From: Treponema sp. OMZ 787
GTDB taxonomy: Bacteria > Spirochaetota > Spirochaetia > Treponematales > Treponemataceae
Length of the DNA stretch: 64,000 nucleotides
Direction of reading: 5' to 3'
Assembly: GCF_024181225.1 (NCBI RefSeq)
Contig: NZ_CP051198.1
Coordinates: 930,001 to 994,000, forward strand
Shown here: piece by piece, positions 33,363 through 42,693 of the stretch
Layout of the letters: each line of letters opens with the position of its first letter
Position numbering within the stretch: the first letter of the stretch is position 1
The notes under the pieces: generated by a model
The model's input: only the letters and a program-made list of their open reading frames with translations
Databases searched by the model: none
What the model was told of the DNA's origin: nothing
Made by a program: the position numbers and the translations under genes

Positions 33363-33545
33363 GTGAATAAAACGGCTGCCGATGAAGGTTACGAGGCTAT
33401 AGATGAGGTTTTCGGTAAAATGGGCGAAATGCAAAAAAAAATTGCCATAAAAAAAATAGCCGAGATGGAAGAATCTTTGGAAAAACTCGAAGAAGAATTG
33501 ACCGATATAATTAACACCCATTCAAATATATTGACTGAAAATTAA
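33363..33545 (+). CDS. Small coiled-coil hypothetical protein
   Basis: 60 residues from a GTG preceded by GGGAG. The sequence is dominated by a long charged helix (MQKKIAIKKIAEMEESLEKLEEELTDI) likely to form a coiled coil. It lies between the 32739 gene and the beta-propeller gene in what looks like one operon. Function unknown. Confidence 0.6.
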   Translation: MNKTAADEGYEAIDEVFGKMGEMQKKIAIKKIAEMEESLEKLEEELTDIINTHSNILTEN

Positions 33546-33557
33546 TGGAGCTTTTGT

Positions 33558-35885
33558 ATGAAAGAACAATTAAAATTTGTTTTATCTGTTTGTTTTATTT
33601 TTTTTAGTTTATTAAGTCTGCACTCCGAGCTTTATTTTGAATCTGCCGACATAAATGCCGAAGGCGATATTTTATTTGATGTTAAAACAAATGCTTATGA
33701 CGGGTATTCATATAAAACTCTTTTTAAATATTCTAATGAGAACAATAAAATAGAGCAGCTTACATTTTTCCCGGAAAAATTACAGCTTTTGGGAAGCAAT
33801 AAATTTTTACAAATTTCAAACCGCTTCGGAATTATAAGACTTGATTTAGATTACGGTGCTGTTGCTTCTCATTCGGATTTTGAGCCTCTTTCGGTATCTA
33901 ATTCTTCCAAGATAGGAGCTCTTAACAATATAAAGTCAAGTCCTGACGGAAGATGGCTTGCTTTGGTAGAGCCTGAAACTCTTGTTTACGGAAGACTCGT
34001 ATTGGTTGATACCAATACCGGCCGCAGATATACATTGAGCAGCAAAACTGTTCGAAATGAACTTCCTGTTTCTTGGTCACCAGATTCAAAGATTATTTTG
34101 TATGAAGACAATTCGGTAATTTATTTTGCGAGGACTGAGTGGTTTTCTGCATCTTCTTTTCCCGATAAAAATTTTAGAAGGCTTTCTGACGGAAAAATCA
34201 AAAATCTAAAATGGATTTCATCTTCGGAATTTGTTTTTTTGTCGGGTAATGTTCTTTATCGGGTTTCTGCTACGGAGCTTTTTACAAAGGCCTTTTACGG
34301 TCCATTATTTTCTGTAGGACAGCTTGCTGCAAAGATACCTTCCGATTTTGCTCCGGCCTTTGATTCTATTTTTATTGCACCTGACGGCAAGACCGCCGTT
34401 TTTGTTAAGGGCAAAAGAAATATTTACTACATAAAATTGAACGGAGACGATTATGTCAATGTTCACTCCTCCGATTCAATTCCATATTTATTGCTGCCGG
34501 GAAATACGGCTGAAGTTTATGTACATTGGAAAGATAATTATCCTATCGTGTTTGCAGAAAGTCTTGCAGGCGGTGCGAAAGTTTTAAGAGTATGGCAAGT
34601 ACTGCCTTTTTCTTCAAGTTTTGAAAAAATTTCAATGACAGAAAAAAGTTCATTTATTGCAGCCTCTCCTAATTTTGAAATTGCAGCTTTTAAAGAAGAT
34701 GAGGGACTTGTTTTTTATGATACATCAAGTAAAGCGGAAAATGGAATTTTGTCATGGAAAAAGCTGAATGTTTTCTCCGATGAGAAAATTATCTCGGCTG
34801 TTTGGAAAAATAGTTTTACTGTTTTTTTGGGCGGAGAAAATTATATTTATGAATATAATATTAAAGGCAATGCCTCAGGCTTAAATAAAAAAAAGATTTC
34901 CGTTTCGTCGATGCAGGATTATAGCTGGTCTGATTCGGGCAAGGAAATTTTAATCTCTGCAAAGATCGGTAACGATACTGACGGCTTGGAAACCTTGCAG
35001 TATGTCTCAAAACTAAAATGGAGCCTTTCTTCAAAAAAAATCATGCATAAAAAAAACGCAAATCTTTCTGATAGAATTTACATAGATTCAAATTCCGGCT
35101 ATTTTGCAAATATGATATACATTCGCCGCCTGAAAGATTTTATAACGCGTCCTCTGTTGGAGGATGGCAGTTTTTTAAAAGAAAAAACTCAAAAAAAGAT
35201 TTCTGCAGAAAGCGGTAATTCTTCTTCGGTTTTTTCGCATGGAAGCCGAAACGGGAAAAAACGGGTTTCCCTGGTTTTTGATGCCGTGGATGATATGGAC
35301 GGAATTGGGAGCATTCTTTACACTTTAAAAAATAATAATATAAGTTCGACTTTTTTTATAAATGGAGAAGCGATGAGGCAAAATCCGAATGCCGTAAAAG
35401 AGATTGTAAAGAGCGGACACCAATGCGGCTCCCTTTTCTTTACAACATGGAATTTAAATGATACATCTTACAGGATAGATGATAATTTTATAAAGCAGGG
35501 ATTGGCACGAAATGAGGATAATTTTTATTCTCTTACAGGGGCTGAGCTTTCTCTTATCTGGCATACACCGCATTATATTTCTTCTTCTCTTATCATAAAT
35601 GCAGGAAAAAATGCCGGATATATTTTTATTTCTCCTGATGTTCGAGTTGCCGATTGGCTTAGTTCTGACGACAAATTTACGGTTCCTTCGCTTTATAAGT
35701 CTTCTGCCGACTTGATTGAAGATATAGCCGATGCGGTTCAGACGGGCTCGATAATTCCTGTACGAATCGGCCGCACTCTTTCAAACAGAGGCGATTATCT
35801 TTATTATAATTTGCAGCTTTTGATCGATGTTTTAACCGAAATGGGATATGAGATTACCGATGTAAAAACATTGATGGGTTCTTGA
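33558..35885 (+). CDS. Exported beta-propeller-like protein with degenerate NodB/polysaccharide deacetylase domain
   Basis: 775 residues. An N-terminal signal sequence (KFVLSVCFIFFSLLSLHSEL) is followed by about 500 residues of TolB/WD-like repeats (SPDGRWLALVEPETLVYGRLVLVD, SWSPDSKIILYED, APDGKTAVFVKGKRNIYYI). From about residue 570 a NodB-like fold begins: VSLVFDAVDDMDGIGSI, STFFINGEAMRQNP, GHQCGSLFF. In active deacetylases the first motif is TFDDGPD and the second has a metal-binding H-x3-H after GH; here FDAVDD and GHQCGSL lack one metal ligand, so activity is doubtful. Probably periplasmic. Confidence 0.75.
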   Translation: MKEQLKFVLSVCFIFFSLLSLHSELYFESADINAEGDILFDVKTNAYDGYSYKTLFKYSNENNKIEQLTFFPEKLQLLGSNKFLQISNRFGIIRLDLDYGAVASHSDFEPLSVSNSSKIGALNNIKSSPDGRWLALVEPETLVYGRLVLVDTNTGRRYTLSSKTVRNELPVSWSPDSKIILYEDNSVIYFARTEWFSASSFPDKNFRRLSDGKIKNLKWISSSEFVFLSGNVLYRVSATELFTKAFYGPLFSVGQLAAKIPSDFAPAFDSIFIAPDGKTAVFVKGKRNIYYIKLNGDDYVNVHSSDSIPYLLLPGNTAEVYVHWKDNYPIVFAESLAGGAKVLRVWQVLPFSSSFEKISMTEKSSFIAASPNFEIAAFKEDEGLVFYDTSSKAENGILSWKKLNVFSDEKIISAVWKNSFTVFLGGENYIYEYNIKGNASGLNKKKISVSSMQDYSWSDSGKEILISAKIGNDTDGLETLQYVSKLKWSLSSKKIMHKKNANLSDRIYIDSNSGYFANMIYIRRLKDFITRPLLEDGSFLKEKTQKKISAESGNSSSVFSHGSRNGKKRVSLVFDAVDDMDGIGSILYTLKNNNISSTFFINGEAMRQNPNAVKEIVKSGHQCGSLFFTTWNLNDTSYRIDDNFIKQGLARNEDNFYSLTGAELSLIWHTPHYISSSLIINAGKNAGYIFISPDVRVADWLSSDDKFTVPSLYKSSADLIEDIADAVQTGSIIPVRIGRTLSNRGDYLYYNLQLLIDVLTEMGYEITDVKTLMGS

Positions 35886-35900
35886 TGAGCTTTTAATAAT

Positions 35901-35940
35901 AAAGCCTCCAAATATCTAAAAAGATTTTGGAGGCTTTTTA
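35901..35940. terminator. Bidirectional terminator
   Basis: AAAGCCTCCAAA (35901-35912) pairs with TTTGGAGGCTTT (35926-35937), T-rich on both sides, between converging genes. Confidence 0.9.
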
Positions 35941-35964
35941 AATTATTCTAATCCGTTCTAATTT

Positions 35965-36666
35965 TTATTTAAAGTGTTTATATGTTTTTGAAGGATCGTA
36001 TAGACCGGATCTTTTTTCGCCCTTAATGCTGGGAACGGTTAAAATTATGCCGGGCTCAACCCAGTTCGGATCTTTTGCATCAGGGAGCTTATCCTTGTTG
36101 GCTTCATAGAGTTTTCGCCACATAAAGGGGTTTCCGTAGATTTCCTTCTTGGCTGCAATGTTCCATAAGCAATCTCGCTCTCCCCGCCATGTTCTAACTC
36201 TGTATTGAGCAGGAAGTTCGGCAAGACCTGTGTTGTTTTTTCCCTTGACTACAGAAAGAGCATCCATTACCCTTTGTGCACATACGGTTGCTACATCATA
36301 GTTTTCGTTATCGAAGGCTACGCCTCCCGCATGCAGGGCTTCTTCGGCAGTTTTATAGGCATCCGGATATTTTTCTTCTGCTCCGTTTGTCTTAGCCCAA
36401 GTGAATCTTGTGCGTGCCTTGTTCATTTCCTGCTCGGCTTCGGTTTTAGCGAGCATCCTTTGAATAAATTCGGCAGATTGCTGTGCATAGCTTTCTGCAA
36501 GTTTTGAGTATTCTATGGCAGCCTCATAATCGCCCTCATCATAGGCCTTTGCAGCAAGTTCCGTATAGGCCCTACTTTTTCTTTGATATTCGTTGTCATC
36601 GTAGGATAGGGCAGCAAGAGGTATTAATATCGACAAAAATATTAAAATAGAGATAAGTTTTTTCAT
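35965..36666 (-). CDS. Exported LysM-domain protein with helical repeat region
   Basis: 233 residues: signal peptide (ISILIFLSILIPLAALS), a helical region like TPR (AYTELAAKAYDEGDYEAAIEYSKLAESYAQQ), and a C-terminal LysM-like domain (CLWNIAAKKEIYGNPFMWRKLYEANKDKLPDAKDPNWVEPGIILTVP split across the usual beta-alpha-alpha-beta order). It should bind peptidoglycan in the periplasm. Stop-start contact with the upstream lipoprotein gene (both use base 36666) shows they are coupled. Confidence 0.88.
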   Translation of the reverse strand: MKKLISILIFLSILIPLAALSYDDNEYQRKSRAYTELAAKAYDEGDYEAAIEYSKLAESYAQQSAEFIQRMLAKTEAEQEMNKARTRFTWAKTNGAEEKYPDAYKTAEEALHAGGVAFDNENYDVATVCAQRVMDALSVVKGKNNTGLAELPAQYRVRTWRGERDCLWNIAAKKEIYGNPFMWRKLYEANKDKLPDAKDPNWVEPGIILTVPSIKGEKRSGLYDPSKTYKHFK

Positions 36667-37739
36667 TATCGGCCTCCTCCTATGCTGTTTGTTTGGCTGT
36701 TTCCCGTATTTGCAGGCTCATCACCCTTGGTGTTTATGTTTTCGACAGGTGCTCCCGTCTGCGGAGTAGACAGGTTTTGTAAATTAAGCTCGCCTTCGCT
36801 GAAGCCTTCTCCTGCTTCGGTCAATGGGGCTTCCTTATCAGCTTCTAAGGCAAGGTCAGAACTTTCCTGCTGTCTCATTGCAGCTTCAGCCATTGCTTTT
36901 TCGGCTTCAGCCCTTCTTAAAGAAACTTCTTCGTATAGTTTTGCAAAGAGTTTTGCTGCTTCATTGTAAGATTTATAGGCTTCCTTATAATCCGATCTGT
37001 CTGCAGATACTTTTCCTTGATTGTAGGTTCTAACTGCCTTATTGTAGTCCTCTTTTCTGCTTCTTGCAGCTTTGATGGAATCACAGTCTTCTTTGTATTC
37101 CTTTGCAGTATCCTTAGCTGTTTTGGTAAATTCAAGGTATCCCTTAGCTGCAACCTTTTTATAAAGTTTTAAAGCATCTTCCGAAGATTCTTTTGCCATC
37201 TTATGATCCAATCGGTAATGATCTATCGTGTTGATTGAAAATCTTTCCGCTTCAACATAGTCTGTAGGTGAATACCGTCCAAAGTTATAGTTTTCAATCT
37301 CGTTTCGTAAAGCCGATATATTCATTAAATTTGAAAGGGTCTCATATCTGATGACGGCTTCATTATACTTTGCGATTGCTGCCTTATAGTTGCCCGCTTG
37401 TGCGTCAGAATCGGCTTTTTGTCTTAAGGCTTCCGAAACTTGAAAAAGTTCAGAATAGGACTTATCGGCACCAAGTTCTACAGCCTTTTTTCTGGCCTTA
37501 CTGACCTTTCCGTTAGGTCCTTGAAAAAGTTTAAGCTCGGCAAGGAGAGGATCAGGTTTTGGTGCTTCAGGCTTAACAACATCAGCCTTAGGCTCCTCCG
37601 GCTTTACCTCAGGGGCTTTTACCTCTTCAACCTTAGGTTCCGGCGGAATATCTTTTGCTTTTTGATTTGATGTACATGATGCAAAAAAAATCGGCAAAAT
37701 GACTGACATCAAAATAAGCAATTTATAATTTTTCTTCAT
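36666..37739 (-). CDS. TPR-type lipoprotein
   Basis: 357 residues. Lipobox-type signal LLILMSVILPIFFASC, then a Pro/Glu/Lys-rich linker (about 28-65) with repeats of PEAPK/PEEPK type, and a long helical region of TPR-like units (ADSDAQAGNYKAAIAKYNEAVIRYE; ADRSDYKEAYKSYNEAAKLFAKL). The tail is Asn/Thr/Gly-rich. Probably anchored in an envelope membrane and reaching into the periplasm; operon partner of the LysM protein. AGGAGG precedes the ATG. Confidence 0.85.
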   Translation of the reverse strand: MKKNYKLLILMSVILPIFFASCTSNQKAKDIPPEPKVEEVKAPEVKPEEPKADVVKPEAPKPDPLLAELKLFQGPNGKVSKARKKAVELGADKSYSELFQVSEALRQKADSDAQAGNYKAAIAKYNEAVIRYETLSNLMNISALRNEIENYNFGRYSPTDYVEAERFSINTIDHYRLDHKMAKESSEDALKLYKKVAAKGYLEFTKTAKDTAKEYKEDCDSIKAARSRKEDYNKAVRTYNQGKVSADRSDYKEAYKSYNEAAKLFAKLYEEVSLRRAEAEKAMAEAAMRQQESSDLALEADKEAPLTEAGEGFSEGELNLQNLSTPQTGAPVENINTKGDEPANTGNSQTNSIGGGR

Positions 37740-37875
37740 TAAATACCTCCTAATTTGATATTAATTAATGATACTCTTTTTTGCCTCTTTTTTCAAGCTA
37801 TAATTTTTTTGTCTTGTATTTTAAAAATTGCTATTGATTACAAAAAAAAACTATAAGAATTATAGAGAGGTCAAT

Positions 37876-40035
37876 ATGAAAAATATAATTTTACAAAGCA
37901 ATCGTGAAGATTGCGGAGCTGCATGTATTGCAAATATATGCAGACATTATGGGAAGCCGATCGATATAGGCAAGATAAGAAAGCTGCTTAAAAGCGGTTC
38001 GGGCGGAAGTTCCGGCGTCGGTATTATTAATGCTGCAGAAACCCTAGGTTTTTCATGCCGCGGGGCGGTTTCGGAATCAAAGGAAATTCCTAAAAACATA
38101 CCCATGCCCTTTATAGCCCATGTGATAAGGGATGGCGATAATCACTACATTGTCGTTAAAAAATCGGATTCAAACTATGTTTATTTGCAGGATCCTTCCG
38201 AAGGGTATCAAAAAATAAGTCTTGAGGCTTTTCAGCAGACTTGGTCCGGAGTGTTTTTTATACTCTTGCCTCATCCCGATTTTTCTGACAAGGGTTCTTC
38301 CTCAAAGGGCTTAATCAGATTTTTACCTATTTTAAAATCTCACAAAAAAATATCTGCTGAAATTTTAGCCGCAAGCGTTATCCTGTCTTTTTTGGGAATT
38401 ATTAGTGCGTTTTATTTTAGGTTTTTAATTGATGAGGTGCTTAGTTCCAACTTGCGGGAATCTCTTACCGGTTTTTCGATCGGGTTTTTGGGCGTAATTG
38501 TTTTTAGAAGTCTTTTGGGTTTGGCGAGAAATCAGCTTTTAATGAGCATGAGCTATAAGATTGATACTGTTTTGGTTTATAGGTATTTTGAGCATATTCT
38601 TCATTTGCCGATGCGGTTTTTTACGGGAAAAAAGACCGGCGAGCTGGTTGCAAGGATGAACGATACGGTTACGATAAGGCAGGTTATTTCAGCTACGGCT
38701 TTGACTGTTGTTTTAGATTCCCTGATGCTTATTTTTGGTGCAATATTTTTAATCTCGCTTGGATCCAATTTGCTTGTTGCAGCCCTTGTTCCTGTGCTTG
38801 TAAGCTCTGTTTTGGTATGGTTTTATGCGAGGCCTTATCAAAGAATGATAAGAGCCAGGGCTTCCGCCGAAGCCGAAAAACACTCATGCATCGTTGAAAG
38901 TCTGAACGGTATAGCTACAATCAAGGCCTTGGGTGCCGAATCTAAAGCTCTCGAAAGAGGCGAGTTTAAAATCGTTAATGCCGTCAGAAAAGGAATCCGG
39001 CTTTCATCCTTTTCCAATTATCAAAACAGCCTCCAAAACTTTATCGGACGATGCGGAACATTGGCTATTTATTGGCTTGGCAGTTTGAACATATTGAACG
39101 GCTCAATGTCCTTAGGGCAGCTTATTTCATTTGTAATTCTTTCAGGTTATTTTTTGGATCCTCTTTCAAGACTTTTGACTCTTCAGCCCCAGCTTCAAGA
39201 GGCCTATGTTGCAGCCGAAAGACTTGCCGAAATATTTGACGAAAAAACTGAAGATGACTTAGATACCGGAAAAATAGAGCCGGATTTTCTTGCAGGTAAA
39301 ATCGATATAAAAAATTTATCATTCGGCTACGATCCTTATTCAAAAAATTTGAAGAACATAAATTTAAGTATCAATCCGGGAGAAAGGGTGGCCTTTGTCG
39401 GTGCTTCAGGTTCCGGCAAGACAACGCTTGCAAAGCTTTTGATGAAATTTTACTCTGCACAAGAAGGGGATATTTTTATAGATGATATAAACCTAAAGGA
39501 CTTAAAAAACGATTCTTACCGCAAAAACATAGGTTACGTACCGCAAGACATTCTTTTGTTTTCAGGCACGATAGCTGAAAACATAAACTGGAGCTCGGGG
39601 AACAGCGATTACAGGCGGATGATAACCGCAGCCGAGGCTGCCGGTGCTGCTTCATTTATTGGAGCCCTTCCCGATAGGTACAATTCTCTTGTAGGCGAGC
39701 AAGGTACAACCCTTTCCGGAGGAGAAAGGCAGCGTATAGCTATCGCCAGAATTCTTTTACATAATCCTTCCATTCTGATTTTGGATGAGGCAACATCGGC
39801 CTTGGACGGAATTTCGGAAGCGGAGGTGTTGGGCTCCTTAAAAGAAATTAGTGCAGGCCGTACTTCGATAATCATAGCACACAGATTAAGCTCCATCAAA
39901 GACTGCGATAAAATTTTCGTATTCGATAAGGGTGAAATCGCTGAGGCCGGAACTCACGCAGACTTGCTCGAAAAAGACGGTGTTTATTCAAGATTATGGG
40001 AAACTCAAAACAATGTAGAGGAGGTTGTAGCATGA
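37876..40035 (+). CDS. ABC transporter with N-terminal C39 peptidase (bacteriocin/RiPP exporter type)
   Basis: 719 residues; start at 37876 after GAGAGG. Residues 1-130 are a C39 peptidase (EDCGAACIANICRHYGKPI, catalytic Cys13; DGDNHYIVVKKSDSNYVYLQDPSEG, catalytic His and Asp). Then about six helices and the ATPase (Walker A GASGSGKTT, signature LSGGERQRIAIA, Walker B ILILDEATSALD, H-loop AHRLSSI). Such proteins cut a double-Gly leader and export the peptide. Adaptor and TolC-like genes follow with ATGA overlaps. No obvious precursor peptide with a GG leader was found nearby. Confidence 0.93.
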   Translation: MKNIILQSNREDCGAACIANICRHYGKPIDIGKIRKLLKSGSGGSSGVGIINAAETLGFSCRGAVSESKEIPKNIPMPFIAHVIRDGDNHYIVVKKSDSNYVYLQDPSEGYQKISLEAFQQTWSGVFFILLPHPDFSDKGSSSKGLIRFLPILKSHKKISAEILAASVILSFLGIISAFYFRFLIDEVLSSNLRESLTGFSIGFLGVIVFRSLLGLARNQLLMSMSYKIDTVLVYRYFEHILHLPMRFFTGKKTGELVARMNDTVTIRQVISATALTVVLDSLMLIFGAIFLISLGSNLLVAALVPVLVSSVLVWFYARPYQRMIRARASAEAEKHSCIVESLNGIATIKALGAESKALERGEFKIVNAVRKGIRLSSFSNYQNSLQNFIGRCGTLAIYWLGSLNILNGSMSLGQLISFVILSGYFLDPLSRLLTLQPQLQEAYVAAERLAEIFDEKTEDDLDTGKIEPDFLAGKIDIKNLSFGYDPYSKNLKNINLSINPGERVAFVGASGSGKTTLAKLLMKFYSAQEGDIFIDDINLKDLKNDSYRKNIGYVPQDILLFSGTIAENINWSSGNSDYRRMITAAEAAGAASFIGALPDRYNSLVGEQGTTLSGGERQRIAIARILLHNPSILILDEATSALDGISEAEVLGSLKEISAGRTSIIIAHRLSSIKDCDKIFVFDKGEIAEAGTHADLLEKDGVYSRLWETQNNVEEVVA

Positions 40036-41171
40036 AATAGATCTTACGTGTTGAAGATTTAACATATACGGGTGAAGTGCTTCAGGAGCAAAAAACCGGA
40101 ATTTTCAGTTCAGTAATTTCGATTATTTGCCTGCTTGCTCTTTGTACCGCCGCTTGGCTTTTTTTAGGAAAAAAGGAAGAAGTCGTAAGGGCTGCCGGAA
40201 TGGTGCGTCCCATTGAAAATCTTTCCTTTGTAAAAACTTTTACGGCAGGAAAAATACAAAACATCAATTTTACCTCAGGCCGGCATATTGAAAAAGGAGA
40301 CCTGCTTTTAAGCATTGACGATACGGTACTCCAAAAGGAAAGGCAAAGCCTTGAGTCTCTTATGCTTAAAACCGAACAGAAAATTCAAGATGCCGATTTC
40401 TGTATTAAAAGTGCCGAAAAAGACCTAATGCTCGTTCCCCTTGAAAGGGAAATTGCTTATAAACGTATGGAAAATTATTTTTCGGGAAAAACCAATTTGG
40501 AAAAAACTCTGGAGCTAAACTCAAAGATTTTTGAAGAAGAAAAAGCTCTTCCCTATTTTAGCTTGGCAAATCAAAAGCTTGAGCTTCTCAGCTTAAATGT
40601 TGAAAAAAGCAAAAGGGATTTGGAGCAGTATAAAAATTCTTTTTTCCATTCGCTTTTGAGCGAAAAAGAAGCATTGGAATTCCAAAAAGAAAATTTAATC
40701 AATTCTCTTTTTAAAATAGAAGAAAGTTTAAAACTCTTCAGCATCTATGCTCCGATTTCGGGAGAAATAGAAGAAATTGCATCTCTTAACTGCGGAGATA
40801 ATGTTTTCAGCGGTCAAGAAATATTAAAAATTGTGCCTTCTTCAAGCGAACACATTAGGGTTGTTTTACGGCTGCCTTCATCAAAGGCCGGATTGGTAAA
40901 AGAAGACATGAAGGTCAGGCTAAAATTTCCGGCCTTTCCTCACCACGAATTCGGAAGCCTTGAGGGACTTGTTGAAACAATTCTGCCCGATGTTTTCTTG
41001 GGAGCAAAAACTGCCGAGTATGCCGTTTTTGTAAAATTGGATGGAAACACATTGCCCGATAAAAAAGGCATTTCCCATTTTCTAAAAGTAGGACTTGATG
41101 CAGATGCATCAATCATCACAGAAACAGGTTCTATCCTGTCCTTTATATTAAAAAGATTGGAGTTAAAATGA
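40032..41171 (+). CDS. HlyD-family adaptor, amber codon at position 3
   Basis: Periplasmic adaptor linking the C39 ABC transporter to the TolC-like protein. The natural start would be the ATG at 40032, overlapping the transporter stop in ATGA fashion, but codon 3 is TAG (40038-40040). The frame is otherwise open and protein-like before the next possible start (ILRVEDLTYTGE), a GTG at 40077, from which 364 residues remain: a membrane helix (SSVISIICLLALCTAAWLFLG), a barrel/lipoyl segment (GKIQNINFTSGRHIEKGDLLLSID), a coiled coil and the second barrel half. The protein may be made from GTG, or the gene is newly inactivated, or this is a sequence error. Confidence 0.8.
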
Positions 41172-42577
41172 AAAAGTTTTTATTAAGTATAATCTTCGGA
41201 TGTGTTTTATTTTCTGCTTATGCCGAATTAAACAACGAAACCGGAATCAAGGAATTTTTTGACAGGGTAAATCCCCTTATCCAAAAAAATCTGCAATATA
41301 AAAAAATGGAATTGGGTTTTAAATTTAATGAAAGACTTCTTTTTTCGGAATTTGCAGCTTGGATGCCTTTTCCATATATCGATCTAAATACTTCCGTATC
41401 GGGCACTAAGCTCGATCAGCTATATAGCGGACTTGATATAGGGGCATCCTTAGGAATTGCTCAAAGGCTTCCCCTCGGAATGAATCTTAGCCTTACAGGT
41501 AAACAATCATTAGGTATCTTTTTTGATGACAAGCCTGAATATTCCTATAAATTTAATACCTCTGCCGGATTAAGTGTTCCGCTCTGGTTTATGGCTCCTT
41601 CTGCCTTGCCTGATTTTCTAAAACAAGAATTCGGCCTTTACCCGAAAAAAAAGCAGCTTTCCTTGCTTGAAAGAGACAAGGGGAAAAAAGCCTTGATTAT
41701 TAAAATGCTTGCCGCCATCGGCTCCGAAAAAATTCTAAAGAAAAGGATAGAGCTATTAAAAAATGTTCAAAAATGGAACACCGAAGAAAAATCAAAAAAT
41801 GAAATTCTATTTTCTCAAGGAAAACTGTCTGTTTTGGAATTTTCCGAAAAGAATAAAAGGATTAAGCAAGAAGAAATTTTGCTTTTTCAAACAGAGCAAA
41901 GTTATCAAGCTCTTATGAACGAAATCGGAAATATGGGTCTATCTTTTAGTGACTTAAGCGAGGATATAAATTCTTGGCTTGGCTTTTTTGAAAAATTTGC
42001 TTCTTATCTTCAAAAAGAAGGCTCTGCCGGGGATGAGTCAGGTCTTTTACGCCATGAAGTTGAGTGGATGCAGTCTGTTCAAAAGTTTAACAGCAGCATT
42101 CCAAGGTTGTTTCTATCATTCGGTGCCGATGTTATTCCGTCTAAAGAAAATTATCCGTCTTTTCCGGCAGCTTTTATGGGTTACTGGAAGGATAATCCTA
42201 CTCTCAAATGGTCTGTGTCTATGAATGTAAAAATCAACCTGTCCCCTTTGCATGATGATTTTAGGATGAATAAAAACTTCAAAATGTTAAAAGAAATAAA
42301 GTCTCTGGATGAGGTTTTTTTAAGGCAAAGTATTGAAGAAGAAAAAAATAATGGATTAAAAAATATAGAAAAAAACTTGTTTGCCTCCGAAATGTCAAAA
42401 TCAGCCCTTGAAATTCAAAAAAAGTACTTTACCCTCGCCGAAGAGCTTTATAAGCAGGGAAAAAGCAGCATCCACGATTTATTTGCGGCACAAAACTTAT
42501 TGGAAGAAGCCGAAATCAATTATTATGCCGAAAGGCTTACCTATGTTTTGAATGTTTTGCAGGTTTATAACTTTTAG
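41168..42577 (+). CDS. TolC-like outer membrane efflux protein
   Basis: 469 residues with signal peptide (KFLLSIIFGCVLFSAYA) and the long helical pairs of the outer membrane efflux family (ERDKGKKALIIKMLAAIGSEKILKK; LYKQGKSSIHDLFAAQNLLEEAEINYYAERL near the C-terminus). ATGA overlap with the adaptor gene. Completes a three-gene type I secretion operon. Confidence 0.85.
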   Translation: MKKFLLSIIFGCVLFSAYAELNNETGIKEFFDRVNPLIQKNLQYKKMELGFKFNERLLFSEFAAWMPFPYIDLNTSVSGTKLDQLYSGLDIGASLGIAQRLPLGMNLSLTGKQSLGIFFDDKPEYSYKFNTSAGLSVPLWFMAPSALPDFLKQEFGLYPKKKQLSLLERDKGKKALIIKMLAAIGSEKILKKRIELLKNVQKWNTEEKSKNEILFSQGKLSVLEFSEKNKRIKQEEILLFQTEQSYQALMNEIGNMGLSFSDLSEDINSWLGFFEKFASYLQKEGSAGDESGLLRHEVEWMQSVQKFNSSIPRLFLSFGADVIPSKENYPSFPAAFMGYWKDNPTLKWSVSMNVKINLSPLHDDFRMNKNFKMLKEIKSLDEVFLRQSIEEEKNNGLKNIEKNLFASEMSKSALEIQKKYFTLAEELYKQGKSSIHDLFAAQNLLEEAEINYYAERLTYVLNVLQVYNF

Positions 42578-42693
42578 AAAATTAGTTTTGGCTTTCTTAA
42601 TTACGGTTTAAAATGGTTTAAGGTGCAGTAAAATCTTTAAAAGGATTGGACTTGCACCTTTTGGCCGCCGGCAAGAAGACCATGGAGATCGAT

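Noticed and set aside
40038-40040. TAG as pyrrolysine codon
   Set aside because: Nothing in the window suggests Pyl machinery, and the position at codon 3 fits a nonsense mutation or error better.
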